From Siphonodentalium dalli (lineage: Eukaryota > Mollusca > Scaphopoda > Gadilida > Siphonodentaliidae): a stretch of 64,000 bases of DNA. The stretch spans positions 63,582,609-63,646,608 of the forward strand of contig CP136066.1 in the NCBI GenBank assembly GCA_032622095.1, in the 5' to 3' direction. The notes under the pieces are model-generated. The model saw only the letters and a list, made by a program, of their open reading frames with translations. It did no database searches and was not told where the DNA came from. Below, in pieces: positions 37,395 through 47,746 of this stretch. Each line of letters opens with the position of its first letter. Position 1 is the stretch's first letter. The position numbers were made by a program, and so were the translations under genes.

Positions 37395-37793
37395 TATTAT
37401 CCGCCGGTCATACGCGGGGGAGGTTCTCATATGAACATATTATCCGCCAGTCAAATGCGGGGGAGGTTCTCATATTATCCGCTGTTATACGCGGTGGAGG
37501 TTTATATTATCCGATGGTCATACGCAAGGGAGGTTCTCATATTAACTGTGGTCATTCGCGGGGGTGGGAGGTTCTCATATTATCTGCCGGTCATATGCGG
37601 GGGAGGTTCTCATACGAAAATATCATTCGACGGTCATACGCGGTGGAGGTTTATATTATCTGCCAGTAATACGCGAGGGAGGTTCTCATATTATACGCCG
37701 GTCATACGCGGGGGAGGTTTGCATATGAACATATTATCCGCCGGTCATACGCGGTGGAGGTTCTCATATTATCCTCATTTGATTTGAGATAAT
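37395..37793 (+). repeat. Left minisatellite arm of the foldback element
   Basis: About ten units of TATTATCCGCCGGTCATACG + CGGGGGAGGTTCTCA. Units come in three lengths, ending in GGTTTA (about 32 bp), GGTTCTCA (about 34) or GGTTCTCATATGAACA (about 42). The open frame across them (37335-37787) is a repeat artefact. Confidence 0.85.
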
Positions 37794-39812
37794 AGATAGA
37801 TAGATAGATTTATTCAGCAAAAGACGCCCCATTATAGGGACAGGTTGCCATGTATAATAATATTAACAGTGTATCATGTGACATCATACAATATATTGAC
37901 ATTACATACATTGAATAATAGTGATAATAGCATAATATATGTATATATATATTCATTAATTGCGTATATTCTTATCTGTAGAGTGAGTTATGTTCCATGA
38001 TTCAACACATGTAATTTGTCTATTTTACTGTGATCTGGCCTCGAATAACCGCTTGACTACGTTGCAGATTTGGGAGCATATTTGAGCTGAGTCATTGGCT
38101 AATATATGTGTGAGTTGGTCCAATCTACTCATCAATCGAAAATTGATAAAATTGTCATCCATAATTTTAATGAGTTCATTCCGTATAGGAAGAAATGTTG
38201 GACAATCAATTAGGAAATGCCTCTCATCGTCGATAGCTTCTTCATTACACAAAACACATAATCTTCTGGCTAAAGGAATCGGTGGTTGGGCGTGACGACC
38301 CTTTTCAATGGCAAGAGAATGATTACTTATTCTTAGACGTGTAAATGCTGAGCGGTCAGCTAGCGACGCTGTATTTAAAAGATAAGGTTCTAGGACAATA
38401 TCTCTTTTAAAAAGTCGATATGTTCTTAATTTATTTTTACCAGATTTTGAAACACCATCGCGCATACTTGTTCTGAAGTTTTCAGTTTGATTTTCACGAA
38501 GCTGGCGTTTAAATGACTTTAGAAGCTTGTTAATTAGAGGCTTGTTGTTAGTAATGTCGGAGGGTATAGTCAAGCCAAATGACTCCAGACTTTTGAATAT
38601 CGAATTCCCAGCTACCCCGCTGCGCTGTTCGCGCATTGCATCACTTAATATGCCACTCGTACATCTGGATGAGATTTTAACCGCATATGAAGCCATTCTA
38701 CATAAAGCGTCAATATATAACGGATAGCTCCCTAATTCAGCTCTGACTGCATTGTTTGAAGCGTATTTACCGACTCCAAGTATTTGTTTGCAATGTGTGA
38801 TATGAAGTTTCTCACACGGATAACGTTCGTGATTTTTTATTGTTAATTCACTTGCCCATAATTCACTGCCATATAGAAGTATAGGCTTGATTAACTTATC
38901 AAACAGTTTAAGGGAAGTTTTTAGAGGCAGGGGCGCTTTATTTGCACACGCACGAGATATTGAATAAAGTGCTTTGCGTCCTTTGCCACTCAAATTATTT
39001 ACGGCCTGCGTGAATTTTCCTGTGCTGGAAAACGTCATTCCGAGATAGGTATATTCGTTAACCAGATCCAAGGGATTATCTTCAAGGAAAAACTGAGGGT
39101 GAACTTTTGGATTCCTCGTTCTGAAAATCAAGCATTTCGTCTTCTCCGTGTTTATTGACAGGGCATTGTGTCGCGTGAAGGACTGGAGTTTGTCTAGACA
39201 TCGCTGAAGTCCTTCTGGACTCTCAGAGACCAAAACTAAGTCATCTGCGAAGAGCAAATGATTGAGCGCGCTAGATCCAATACGTAACGGTTCACATTTA
39301 TCATCGAAAATGTCCTTAATGTCATCAATGAATATTTTAAATAGTAAGGGCGATAATATACATCCTTGACGTACTCCAATTGTGGAGAGATGTGAAGGAC
39401 CGATACCTTTACTTGTATTTGTGCTATAAAGGCTTGACTGGTATAGTGATTTTAATATTTCCAATGAAAATCCTGAAATGCCAGCTGTTTCCATTTTTCT
39501 AAAAAGAATTTGTCGATTAACAGTATCAAAAGCTTTCCTAAAATCGACAAATGTTGCATAAACAGGTTTCTTAGAGGATTTATATTTCTGTATTGACGCA
39601 TGTAGGACAAAGGCGCTGTCGACTGTACTTTTTCCAGTACTAAAGCCGAATTGGTTTTCGCTGATTATGTTGTTAGCATCGATAAATGTAGCTAATCTGT
39701 GATTAATAATTTTATTGAATAGTTTCCCTACTGACGAGCTCAATGCTATTGCACGATAATTATTGGGATCGTCTTTTGCTCCCTTTTTATGTATTAAACT
39801 GAGAACAGACTG
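37794..39812 (-). mobile_element. LINE B, 5'-truncated young insertion with a 45-bp target duplication
   Basis: The insert lies between two identical 45-base direct repeats (37749-37793 and 39813-39857). Its 3' end on the minus strand is an (ATCT)n tail after AATAAA (37794-37815). The 5' end is cut within the reverse transcriptase, the usual result of incomplete reverse transcription. It hit the centre of the foldback element, in the loop between the two minisatellite arms. The perfect duplication and open frame make it the youngest event in this nest. Confidence 0.9.
38025..39812 (-). CDS. LINE B reverse transcriptase ORF2, 5'-truncated but open
   Basis: The frame is open from the truncation point at 39812 to a stop at 38025, about 595 codons; a start-like codon within it lies at 39743. 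The order is: HKKGAKDDPNNYRAIAL (fingers), NQFGFSTGKSTVDSAFVLH, FVDFRKAFDTV (first catalytic Asp), GVRQGCILSPLLFKIF, LLFADDLVLVS (catalytic ADD), KTKCLIFRTRNPK and NEYTYLGMTF. The C-terminal region ends with CVLCNEEAIDDERHFLIDC, a CCHC-like zinc motif. All main catalytic residues are visible. Endonuclease and ORF1 are missing, so this copy cannot move by itself. Best placed in the CR1/Jockey/L1-like group; clade not determined. Confidence 0.9.
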   Translation of the reverse strand, partial: QSVLSLIHKKGAKDDPNNYRAIALSSSVGKLFNKIINHRLATFIDANNIISENQFGFSTGKSTVDSAFVLHASIQKYKSSKKPVYATFVDFRKAFDTVNRQILFRKMETAGISGFSLEILKSLYQSSLYSTNTSKGIGPSHLSTIGVRQGCILSPLLFKIFIDDIKDIFDDKCEPLRIGSSALNHLLFADDLVLVSESPEGLQRCLDKLQSFTRHNALSINTEKTKCLIFRTRNPKVHPQFFLEDNPLDLVNEYTYLGMTFSSTGKFTQAVNNLSGKGRKALYSISRACANKAPLPLKTSLKLFDKLIKPILLYGSELWASELTIKNHERYPCEKLHITHCKQILGVGKYASNNAVRAELGSYPLYIDALCRMASYAVKISSRCTSGILSDAMREQRSGVAGNSIFKSLESFGLTIPSDITNNKPLINKLLKSFKRQLRENQTENFRTSMRDGVSKSGKNKLRTYRLFKRDIVLEPYLLNTASLADRSAFTRLRISNHSLAIEKGRHAQPPIPLARRLCVLCNEEAIDDERHFLIDCPTFLPIRNELIKIMDDNFINFRLMSRLDQLTHILANDSAQICSQICNVVKRLFEARSQ

Positions 39813-40650
39813 ACGCGGTGGAGGTTCTCATATTATCCTCATTTGATTTGAGATAATATGAGAACATCCCTCGCATATGACCGGTGGATAATATGAACCT
39901 CCACCGCGTATGACCGGCGGATAATATGTTCATATCAGAACCTCCCCCACGTATGACCAGAGGATAATATGAGAACCTCCCTCGCGTATGACTGGCGGAT
40001 AATATGAACCTCCACCGCGTATGACCGGCGGATAATATGTTCATATGAGAACCTCCCCACGTATGACCGGAGGATAATATGAGAACCTCACTCAAGTATG
40101 ACCGGTGGATAATATGAGAACCTCCCTCGCATATGACAGGCGGATAATATGTTCATATGAGAACCTGCCCCACCTATGACCGGAGGATAATATGAGAACC
40201 TCCCTCGCGTATGACTGGCGGATAATATGAACCTCCACCGTGTATGACCGGTGGATAATATGTTCATATGAGAACCTCCCCCGTGTATGACCGGCGGATA
40301 ATAAAAATTATGTTTATATGAGAACCTCCCCCACGTATGACCGGAGGATAATATGAGAACCTCCCTCGCGTATGACCGGCGGATAATATGAACCTCCATC
40401 GCATATGACCGGCGGATAATATGTTCATATGAGAACCTCTCCCATGTATGACAGGAGGATAATATGAGAACCTCCCTCGCATATGACCGGCGGATAATAT
40501 GAACCTGCAGCGTGTATGACTGGCGTATAATATGTTCATATGAGAACCTCCCCCGTGTATGACCGGCAGATAATATGTTCATATGAGAACCTCCCCCGCG
40601 TATGACCAGCAGATAATATGAGAACTTCCACCGCGTATGACTGGCGGACA
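39813..40650 (-). repeat. Right minisatellite arm of the foldback element
   Basis: About two dozen units of the same 32-42 bp repeat as 37395-37793, in opposite orientation (GAGAACCTCC ... GTATGACCGGCGGATAATAT). The first 45 bases are the LINE B target duplicate. Frames 39787-40095, 40088-40675 and 40264-40539 merely translate the repeat. Bases 40650-40975 between array and TIR hold no recognised feature. Confidence 0.85.
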
Positions 40651-41767
40651 CATAAGTTTTTAAGTCTATAAGCACTATTTGATTTGAATATTTTTTCGAG
40701 CAGTCTGACCATTGACATATTCATGCATTCAAACCAGTTAATTTATTTTGTAACTTGGCTTATAATCGACGGACACCGGCTTCCGGCCTGGGCTTTTAAT
40801 CACAACTAAAATAAAAAATAAGTGTGAATTATAACAAATGAAAAGCGCAAATACCTTTTAAAGATTACATTTGATATGTCTTCTGATACATGGTGTATAT
40901 TCGTATTTTGTGGATGAAGTGCTGCTAAGAACGGCTTAGTTGGAACGATAGAACGGCTTCAGTCGGCCATTCTATTTTTTACGAGAAAAGTAGCGCTCTT
41001 TCTTGGAGTGAATTTCTGCAACAATTTCACCGCGTAGTGGACCCATTTGGAAAATAATACATTCACTGTGTCTAATCCTACATTTTGATATACTACACGC
41101 CCCATTATATTGAATATACCAGCTGAAATCTATCCTGTAATTGTAAACATCGAGTCTATTTTTAGCTGTTTTATCGGCGCGTGTTTGCGTGTTCGCCATT
41201 ACAATATTCGCACTAAAACAGCAATATTGTAGCTAAAAACGAGTGCGCAGTATTCCACTGCGTTATTTGATACCTAAAACTTGTTGTTTGCTAGCGTATT
41301 CATCGAGAAATCTAAATTCTAAACATTAATGTCGAACGCAGTTTTTCGTGTTTGTGGCATTTTATGTTAGGTCAGTTGTCGACCGAATAATGTAACGTCC
41401 CATGTCCGGTCAGTGGCGGGGTTAATGTGCGTGGATAGGGCGAATGTGGACCTTTCGTTAGACACCAAAAGGAGCCCTCTACGCGCTGTATTCCTCGAGA
41501 TATCGGCCGTCCCACGCAATTTGAAAATCCTGTCCCGCAGATTGTCATTCTATCCCAAATTCCACCCCATGTTAGGTCAGTTGTCGATCAAATAATGTGC
41601 GTGGATAGGGCGAATGTGGACCTTTCGTTAGACACCAAAATGAGCCCCCTACGCCCTGTATTCCTCGAGATATCGTCCGTCCCACGCAATTTGAAATCCT
41701 GTCCCGCAGATTGTCGTTTTGTCCCATATCCCATCCCATCCCGCAGATTGTCATGTCCCATAAATTT

Positions 41768-42345
41768 TCGACCGTATGAATTGACCGTTCGATCATGCGA
41801 GTATCTCTCATCGCAATCCAAGCGCAGTAACTCTATCAGTTAACGCGGGACAGGGATGTCATCACAGTCGGGGAGATCACTTAAGTGTCCGGTTCGCGAG
41901 TTAAAATCTCCCATGAGACATACATATCTGCTATTTCCAATTGTATTTATTAATTCCTCTTCAATTTCTGAGAATATTAAAGGGGTCGAGTAATCACTAT
42001 TTCCTGGGGGAATATACAATAAGCCAAGTGATAAGACGTCGGGCATATTGTGATTTTTTTTTTTAATTTCAAGCCACAATACGTATTTCGAATCACTATG
42101 TTTTATGGTGGCGTGTGCAACTAAGTCAGTTTTAACCATAATGCACAAACCACCAGATTTGATATTAGTTAACGTTTTACGATTTTTGAAAAATAACCCG
42201 TATAACCGGGCATCTACATCGTCCGTTCGGGTTTCATTTAGGCCAATAATATCATAACCATCAAGAAGGCGACAGAATTCAGGACATTTCAGTTTGCTGG
42301 AAAGACCACATATATTTAAACATAAAAATTTCTAACCCAGCTTGG
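41768..42345 (-). pseudogene. LINE A ORF2: endonuclease, first half
   Basis: Minus-strand frame with ICGLSSKLKCPEFCRLLDGY, DIIGLNETRTDD (catalytic Glu block), SGGLCIMVK, and CLMGDFNSRTG (the GDFN motif of APE-type endonucleases). An in-frame stop comes soon after near 41840, but the trace continues (CDERYSHDRTVNSYGRKF) up to the insertion point. Confidence 0.8.
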
Positions 42346-42492
42346 ACACAACAGAACATCTACTTGAACGCTCACTTGCTTTTACAAATATAGAGTTTGG
42401 TTCACCGCATCTGTCCTATTGTGCGGGAGTTGAGGTCACACGGAGGCGTTTGTTGTCTTGTTTATGTGTAGTATTGCCCCTGCTTACAGTAC

Positions 42493-43503
42493 TTAGGTCC
42501 AGTGGAGGGTCATTTTCCGCCATCTCCGTGTCGGGTACTGAGGCCGGTTTCCTCCCAGAATTACAGTGTGGTACGAAACCGACCTGACATTGTCCTGTTT
42601 TTGCTGCATTACCAGTAGGGGTACTGGTTCTGTTTGGGCAAGCATGCCGCCTTCTCTCACCGTTTCTAGTACCTGTGCTTGTTTGAGTGAACGGGAATAG
42701 TTGTCGTGACGACCACTTCTAGAATTGTCTCCTTTCTCGCGCATATCAGGTGGTACTTGATGATTTCTACTGCTTTGTGTTATATCGTCCACGAGCTTGA
42801 TTTCATGTGGGTCATACTGCTTGAAGTCGATGTATAAATGACCCTTGACTAGTCGAACATGGTGGTTCTTCTTTTGAACATGTCGCATTGCAGGGTACAA
42901 TTTTTAAGCCTGTTTTTTTATTTCTTCATGATGTTGTTCGCGAATATAATTATGTGTATCTTTCAGTCTGAAGCCGGATCCCTTGACTAGTTCCCGATTT
43001 TATAATGGGAGAAACACGCAACGATTGATCTCTTTTGGTTTTGTATCCTCTGTCCGATGCGATGCACACGTTCGAATGTAAAGAATATATATATATAAAT
43101 TAGATTGTTCCTCATGCTCCTCGACTGTAGGTCTAATAGAACCTCGAAGATCTCATCAACACGTCCATCTTGTGTTTCATGTGGTCCTGTGGATGTCGAT
43201 TTTGCATTATTTTGATTCGATAGAGTCAAGTGTTCAACTTGTGTTTTTAATTCGTTGACAGACGTCATCGTATTTAGCTGACACAAACTCGACTGATGTT
43301 TTCAAGTCAGTAAAACATAGTTCTAATTGCGCTTCTTTGGCTTCTTTTGTGGGTATTTTTTGCTCTGTCTGTGACACTCTGGATAAAATGTGTTCATCGT
43401 GTATCACATTATTGCTACTTTCGACTGCTCTTAGTCTTTGTTCTAGCTTTTCAACATTTTCCAGCTTTTGCAATTTTTCCTCAACGTTTTCAAGTTTATC
43501 CAT
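42493..43503 (-). pseudogene. LINE A ORF1 (coiled-coil RNA-binding protein), decayed
   Basis: The minus frame from 43503 starts MDKLENVEEKLQKLENVEKL, a coiled coil. The next frame (43286-42987) has LLDLQSRSMRNNLIY, the start of an RRM-like domain as in Transposase_22/L1 ORF1 proteins, then FERVHRIGQRIQNQKRSIVA. After a further break, 42900-42493 gives YPAMRHVQKKNHHVRLVKGH, the C-terminal domain, and a polar tail. Family knowledge: such proteins trimerise and bind element RNA. Confidence 0.7.
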
Positions 43504-43950
43504 TCTTAACTGGATATCTTTAAGTATATCTACAACTGTCTGCCAAATGTTGCCTCCAGTGCGCGTTTGGCCTGCATGAATTTGTGAAGGGAGGTGAGTA
43601 AACTATTGAGCGACATGTTTCTATTAAATGTACCGTTTTCGACAGCGAGTCCGCCATACCGGTCAATAGATCACTCAGAACAGTACTTTAGAATGCGGTC
43701 CACTGGCGTGCGTATATTGGCTATTACTCGGCTATCACAATTGACAATCCAACAGCTCACGACAACTCAGTACAGTTCACTGGGTCTGATCCGTTTACTT
43801 CGTGCTGATGAATATCTGGGAGTATTTTTTGTCGATTGGGCTACGATTTTCTGGTTATCTTTAGCACTCAAGTTGTAGTCACGTACATTTTGTTGGGCGT
43901 ACTTGTGTGGGCAACTTGTAAAAATTATACGACGAAAGTTGGTATCACAA

Positions 43951-44620
43951 ATTAAAAAATGTCAATTATGCCTTCCGTACTTCCCGATTTTGAATTTCAA
44001 ACAGGATAGTGGATGTCGCCCGTGTTTTCGATGATGATAGTATACTGTCTTCACTTATGTATAGTACACAAGAGATAATTTAAAGTGATTTTTGGTCTTG
44101 GAGTGGCCAAAATCCGTTTGTTTACAAATACCAACGCTATATGGTATCGCCCGTTCTAAAAATAGATCAACTTTATCATCTAATATCATAAATATTCGAA
44201 ATAAAATCAATAATAATTGATAGAATCGTTTCCGGGCAGAGATTTCCAACTCATACGCATTATTTCGTGCGCAGGAAACTATCTAAAATTTGTTATTTAA
44301 AGAGATAATCCACCTTTAAGCACAGTGATACCTGTAATTAGGCCGACAACACGCAAACGTTGTAGTTTGAATTATCGAATGTGCTTTTTGGATTTGACAT
44401 GTTCCTAAACTCAAACAAAGGTTCAGTGTTATTGTGTTTAATAGGACTGATAATAAAGCTTATAATGCGGAATTTCATTACGATTGAGGGAACCTCTGTA
44501 GATATATCAAGGTATTATGTGCCACTTAGGCACTTACTTATTGCATAATTTTCCAAATAAAGAATAAGGAAGAAATAACGACGAGCACCATAATACATTG
44601 ATTGTTTCTATATATTTTAG
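43951..44620. other. End of intron 4: no gene seen
   Basis: Unassigned AT-rich sequence ending in the acceptor of exon 5 (TTCTATATATTTTAG). Confidence 0.5.
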
Positions 44621-44769
44621 GGTTACAGTTTCGGTTCGCTGGATAGTCTAGAGGCATCACAAGTAGCAATGTTTCTATGTTCGGATGATGGGTTAAAACC
44701 GACGGAATATTTGATGTTTGCGTTACAACTGGGACTTAGTGATCACAAAATACAGCAGATACGCATTGA
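44621..44769 (+). CDS. ZU5/Death gene, exon 5 (first half of Death domain)
   Basis: Acceptor ATATATTTTAG ends at 44620 and donor GA|GTAAGT starts at 44770. It reads GYSFGSLDSLEASQVAMFLC and then EYLMFALQLGLSDHKIQQIRI, residues 502-550, with two bases left over. L-x-L-G-(L/I)-S-(D/E)-x-x-I-x-x-I is the helix 2-3 pattern of Death domains. The exon ends just before helix 4, which is at the start of exon 6. The 49 codons are phase 0 at the start, matching exon 4. Confidence 0.8.
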
Positions 44770-44934
44770 GTAAGTGCACGTCATATAAAACATGTTAAAT
44801 GAGTATTAGAAGAGTTATCCTTTCAATTACAAAATGACTCGCACTCGGCCTCGTGTATAGGTAGGCCTAACGAGTGTAGAAAAGTATGACATCACAGATA
44901 CTTTGCAATATACCGTTTCAAGTTTGTACGGTTA

Positions 44935-45945
44935 AACACAAACATTAGGGTACACCTGGGGTGAATATAAATGCATGAGTTTGTAATACAATTCGTTTCG
45001 AGTTGTGCATTGGTGTGATTCCATAAAGATGACCTTCATTTAACGAAACGTGTTGCTATACGAAAACAGTTCAACATTGGAGTTCTTTCGATATCTGGTA
45101 AGAAAAGCCGCATTATTCAGTCTTGGTCGTATTTCCGAATGACCCAGTAATGACTAAAACATATATTGGAGATGTGGTCGGCTACTGAGTACTCACGAAC
45201 AGCGCGTGCACAATAAAGATGTGATATAAGATGCTATAATTAATTAAATAGTGTGGATTTCAGCTTGACAACTTTCAGCTTACCACACGCAACGTCTCGA
45301 GCTCACAAACCTTATGAAGACACAGTTCTCAGACTTTGAAAGCATGACCCAAACTGAACAGCTTGTCAAAATCTTATCCAACAATGTGTCAAATACATGC
45401 ACTTCAATTTGTCATATGATCCGAAGATTATTCTCCGCACGTGATGAGCATCGTATCATAAATCAATGAACAAATACAGAATAGATGATCCATTGCACAT
45501 TCAGCTTGACCTTATATTAATATCATTTATTATACTGTTCAATACACAATGTACAATTATATGTTATTATGTATGCATACTGTCCTTATAAGGATGTTTT
45601 TGCCAATTAAACTTATCTTATCTTGGGTGTATACGGATAGGGCAAAATCCAAATTCAGTGTTGTATGGTAAAAAAGAAACATTAGGGTTCACCTTGGTGT
45701 GGGTGATTATATATGCATGAGTTATTTCCTACGATTCATTTGGAGTTTGCTTTGTTGTGTGACTACAATCAGTTACCTGAATTAAAAAAAACGATTTTCT
45801 GAGAAAACATTTCAACAATAGAATTCCCCGTGATTCCAATTACCCAAGTATTGCCATTGTCTTGATATATACCGTAGGTGTCGGCTACTAATTTATCAAA
45901 AACAGCATATACGCACCAGCACAATAATGATTTGTTATAAGCTCA
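44935..45945. repeat. Two diverged direct repeats of about 290 bp flanking a LINE fragment
   Basis: 44935-45230 and 45655-45945 share ACATTAGGGT(A/T)CACCT, ATGCATGAGTT, GGTGTCGGCTACT-like and CACAATAA blocks in the same order. The LINE fragment at 45264-45630 lies between. Either a segmental duplication or a long-terminal-repeat-like arrangement; no coding evidence supports the latter. Confidence 0.5.
45264..45630 (+). pseudogene. LINE 3' end fragment (ORF2 C-terminus, 3' UTR and tail)
   Basis: At about 45314-45469 the plus strand reads MKTQFSDFESMTQTEQLVKI followed by ICHMIRRLFSARDEHRIINQ and a stop, the type of helix-rich ending found on LINE ORF2 proteins. After an AT-rich 3' UTR it ends in CCAATTAAACTTATCTTATCTT, a typical short-repeat LINE tail. 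Insertion orientation is the same as the host gene. Confidence 0.6.
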
Positions 45946-45989
45946 TAAGAACGCATTTTGACTGGGATGGGAACAAAAATATAGTCCAG

Positions 45990-46510
45990 TGCATTTATGA
46001 GAACAAATGCCAAACCCGGAATTAATTGCAACTGAATTTTTTATTGCTAGAATAAGCATACAAATACTTCCTAGACAACATACTAATAATCAGCAAAAAA
46101 TGGTGAATTTCGTAAAAAGAATTTGGTACAATTTGGTAAAAAAAATCTTCAATTTATGGATTTTCCAGGATGTATATAATAGATTCAAATTCACAAGTCC
46201 TTCAAATTGTGTCTATTTGCCGATTCCACTGTTTTGATTCCAGAACAGAAAACCATTCCCAAATCTGTCAAATATTTTTAGAGTTGTGTGCCTTCAAAAA
46301 CGGGAGTTTGCCTATTTCGGAACCTCAATTTCTCAGAATGAGCCAAATGCCGTATTTTATGGTTAATTATTTTAACAACTAGAGCAACATGGGGCTTTTT
46401 CAGTGTTTTCGTAATTTCCTCACTAGATTATTCACAGAAGAACAAAATATTTTGAAGCAAAATGTGTGTTCCATTGTATAGAGTCAGCCAACTCGCTTAA
46501 TGAAATGAAA
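45990..46510. repeat. Dispersed repeat, copies at 55780-56055 (inverted) and 9780-10150
   Basis: 45990-46230 pairs with the reverse complement of 55780-56055 (GGTGAATTTCGT, CAATTTATGGATTTTC, GATGTATATA in order). The continuation 46240-46510 matches 9810-10110 (CAGAACAGAAAACC, ATTTCGGA, CTCAATTTCTCA, AAAATGTGTGTTCCA). One old DNA-element family probably explains all three. Confidence 0.6.
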
Positions 46511-46739
46511 TATTTGAGATCATGTAACGCTGGGCCATATCACGACAAAGAACATAATCAGGTATCAACAAGATCAGAGCGAAGCAATTGTGCAGATGAA
46601 TCAGATAGTGAATTAGATTAAGACAATGCAAAGATGAGCTATGGACAAAGAAAAGCACCCAAGAGGAATGTTTCCACTTGGAGTCAGGAATATAAACTGA
46701 CTAGTGTCCTATCGTAGAATAGAAATTAAATAGCAAATA

Positions 46740-47746
46740 AATAACACAAAAGTATCAGCATGAACCTTTGTCGACGCCAAAAGCTGATGGTCGTGCGGGT
46801 GAGGCAGAATATCATACTTCATCCAACCTACAGCCTCGATCCACAAATACTGTTTTTGGCTTTGAGAGTTAAAAGTTTCTCTTGTGGCCAAATTTTGAAA
46901 CCTCGAAGATGTACCTCTCTTTCTGAGAGTCGAAACGTTTGATTGACTTTGGCGATCTTTGGTTCGAAGCAACAGGCGATTTTTTCTTTTTGAACAATAG
47001 GATCAACTGGCATAAAGTATTTCGGAGAAAATGTTTCAACGGCCCAAGCTGTATCCATAATCGGCGCTTCAGATGAAGGAATAATATCAGTCGCCCCAAC
47101 TTGTGTTGCTAGTGACATACTGACGAGTTTGGTGTGATGTGTCTGAATGCTGGCATCAACACAATTTTTATAGACACGATGTCTGTCTTTCTGAGTATGT
47201 GATATATTGGAATGGATGGTCGATGACCAACTATTTCCTAAGCATCTATATATGACAGATGCTTCTCAGCTTTACATCTTTGAATCTTGAATTCATAGTC
47301 CCAAATGGGACATGAACGATCCTTTGCAGCATGTGAACTTTGACAGTTTGAACATTTCTTAAGATCGTGCAGTCCTTATGATCATGACCATAAATAGAAC
47401 ATCGTGCACGTATGGTTTCTTTACTTTTACAATGTTCTCGGCCGTGGCCATACCTCGGAAATTTAAAACATCGCAATGGGTTTGGAATATATGTACTTAA
47501 CTCCATTTTCATATACCCAACCTTCAATGCCGGTGGATGTTCGCACTAATTGAAGGTCGGAATATAACTGTTTAATTTAACTTTTTTACCATTAACTGTT
47601 TTCGTAAAACTCCCTGTGGTGCTGACTCAGCCAATATCTCTGACTCAGAAGAATCAGCTATGTCGCAAGTTCTCAACACAGCTTTGCTTCTATTTAATGT
47701 CTTGTGAGGAGTAAACAACACTGGTGTTTGTGCAATAGATGTTGCA
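46740..47746 (-). pseudogene. LINE C ORF1 (gag-like, zinc knuckle), downstream part
   Basis: On the minus strand: ATSIAQTPVLFTPHKTLNRS then KAVLRTCDIAD near 47740-47660, and NPLRCFKFPRYGHGREHCKS near 47490-47430, followed by CSIYGHDHKDC. This order (an HKTLN-type strand, then CCHC knuckles after PNPLRCF) is that of ORF1 proteins of Jockey/X-element-like LINEs. The second Cys of the first knuckle is Phe here. The following frames to 46740 are probably the rest of ORF1, but I recognise nothing specific. The upstream half is at 53850-53990, across the inserted 6 kb element. Confidence 0.65.

Larger units (their letters stand above)
36754..41759. mobile_element. Foldback element with TIRs of about 640 bp and inverted minisatellite arms
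   Basis: The ends GGGACATGACAATCTGCGGG at 36754 and its complement ending at 41759 are flanked by the direct 8-bp copies ATAAATTT (36746-36753 and 41760-41767). The inverted repeats run to about 37395 and from about 41135. Each contains a tandem duplication of about 190 bp (GCGTGGGACGGCCGATATCTCGAG in each unit). Inside are arrays of a 32-42 bp unit in opposite orientation (37395-37793, 39813-40650), which met at a short loop before LINE B inserted there. Without LINE B the element is about 2.9 kb. No transposase is encoded, so it depended on another element. Foldback or Mutator-like families are candidates given the 8-bp duplication and terminal GGG. Confidence 0.9.
34326..43950 (-). mobile_element. 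LINE A, CR1/Jockey-like, interrupted by a foldback element
   Basis: On the minus strand, in order: ORF1 traces (43503-42493), APE-type endonuclease (42345-41768, resuming 36745-36436), then reverse transcriptase and a zinc-like C-terminus (36263-34432). The 3' end is an ATTT-repeat tail (minus-strand GATTTATTTATTTA, at about 34326-34339). A 5.0 kb foldback element at 36754-41759 splits the endonuclease; removing it with one 8-bp duplicate restores a continuous frame across the join. The 5' boundary near 43600-43950 is uncertain. Frameshifts and a deletion in the RT make it dead. Confidence 0.8.

Noticed and set aside
37395-40650. CRISPR-like regular repeats
   Set aside because: Units are contiguous without unique spacers, inverted between the two arms, and in eukaryotic transposon context.
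40088-40675. Minus-strand frame of 195 codons rich in HTRGRFSYYP
   Set aside because: Direct translation of the minisatellite arm of the foldback element, not a repeat protein gene.
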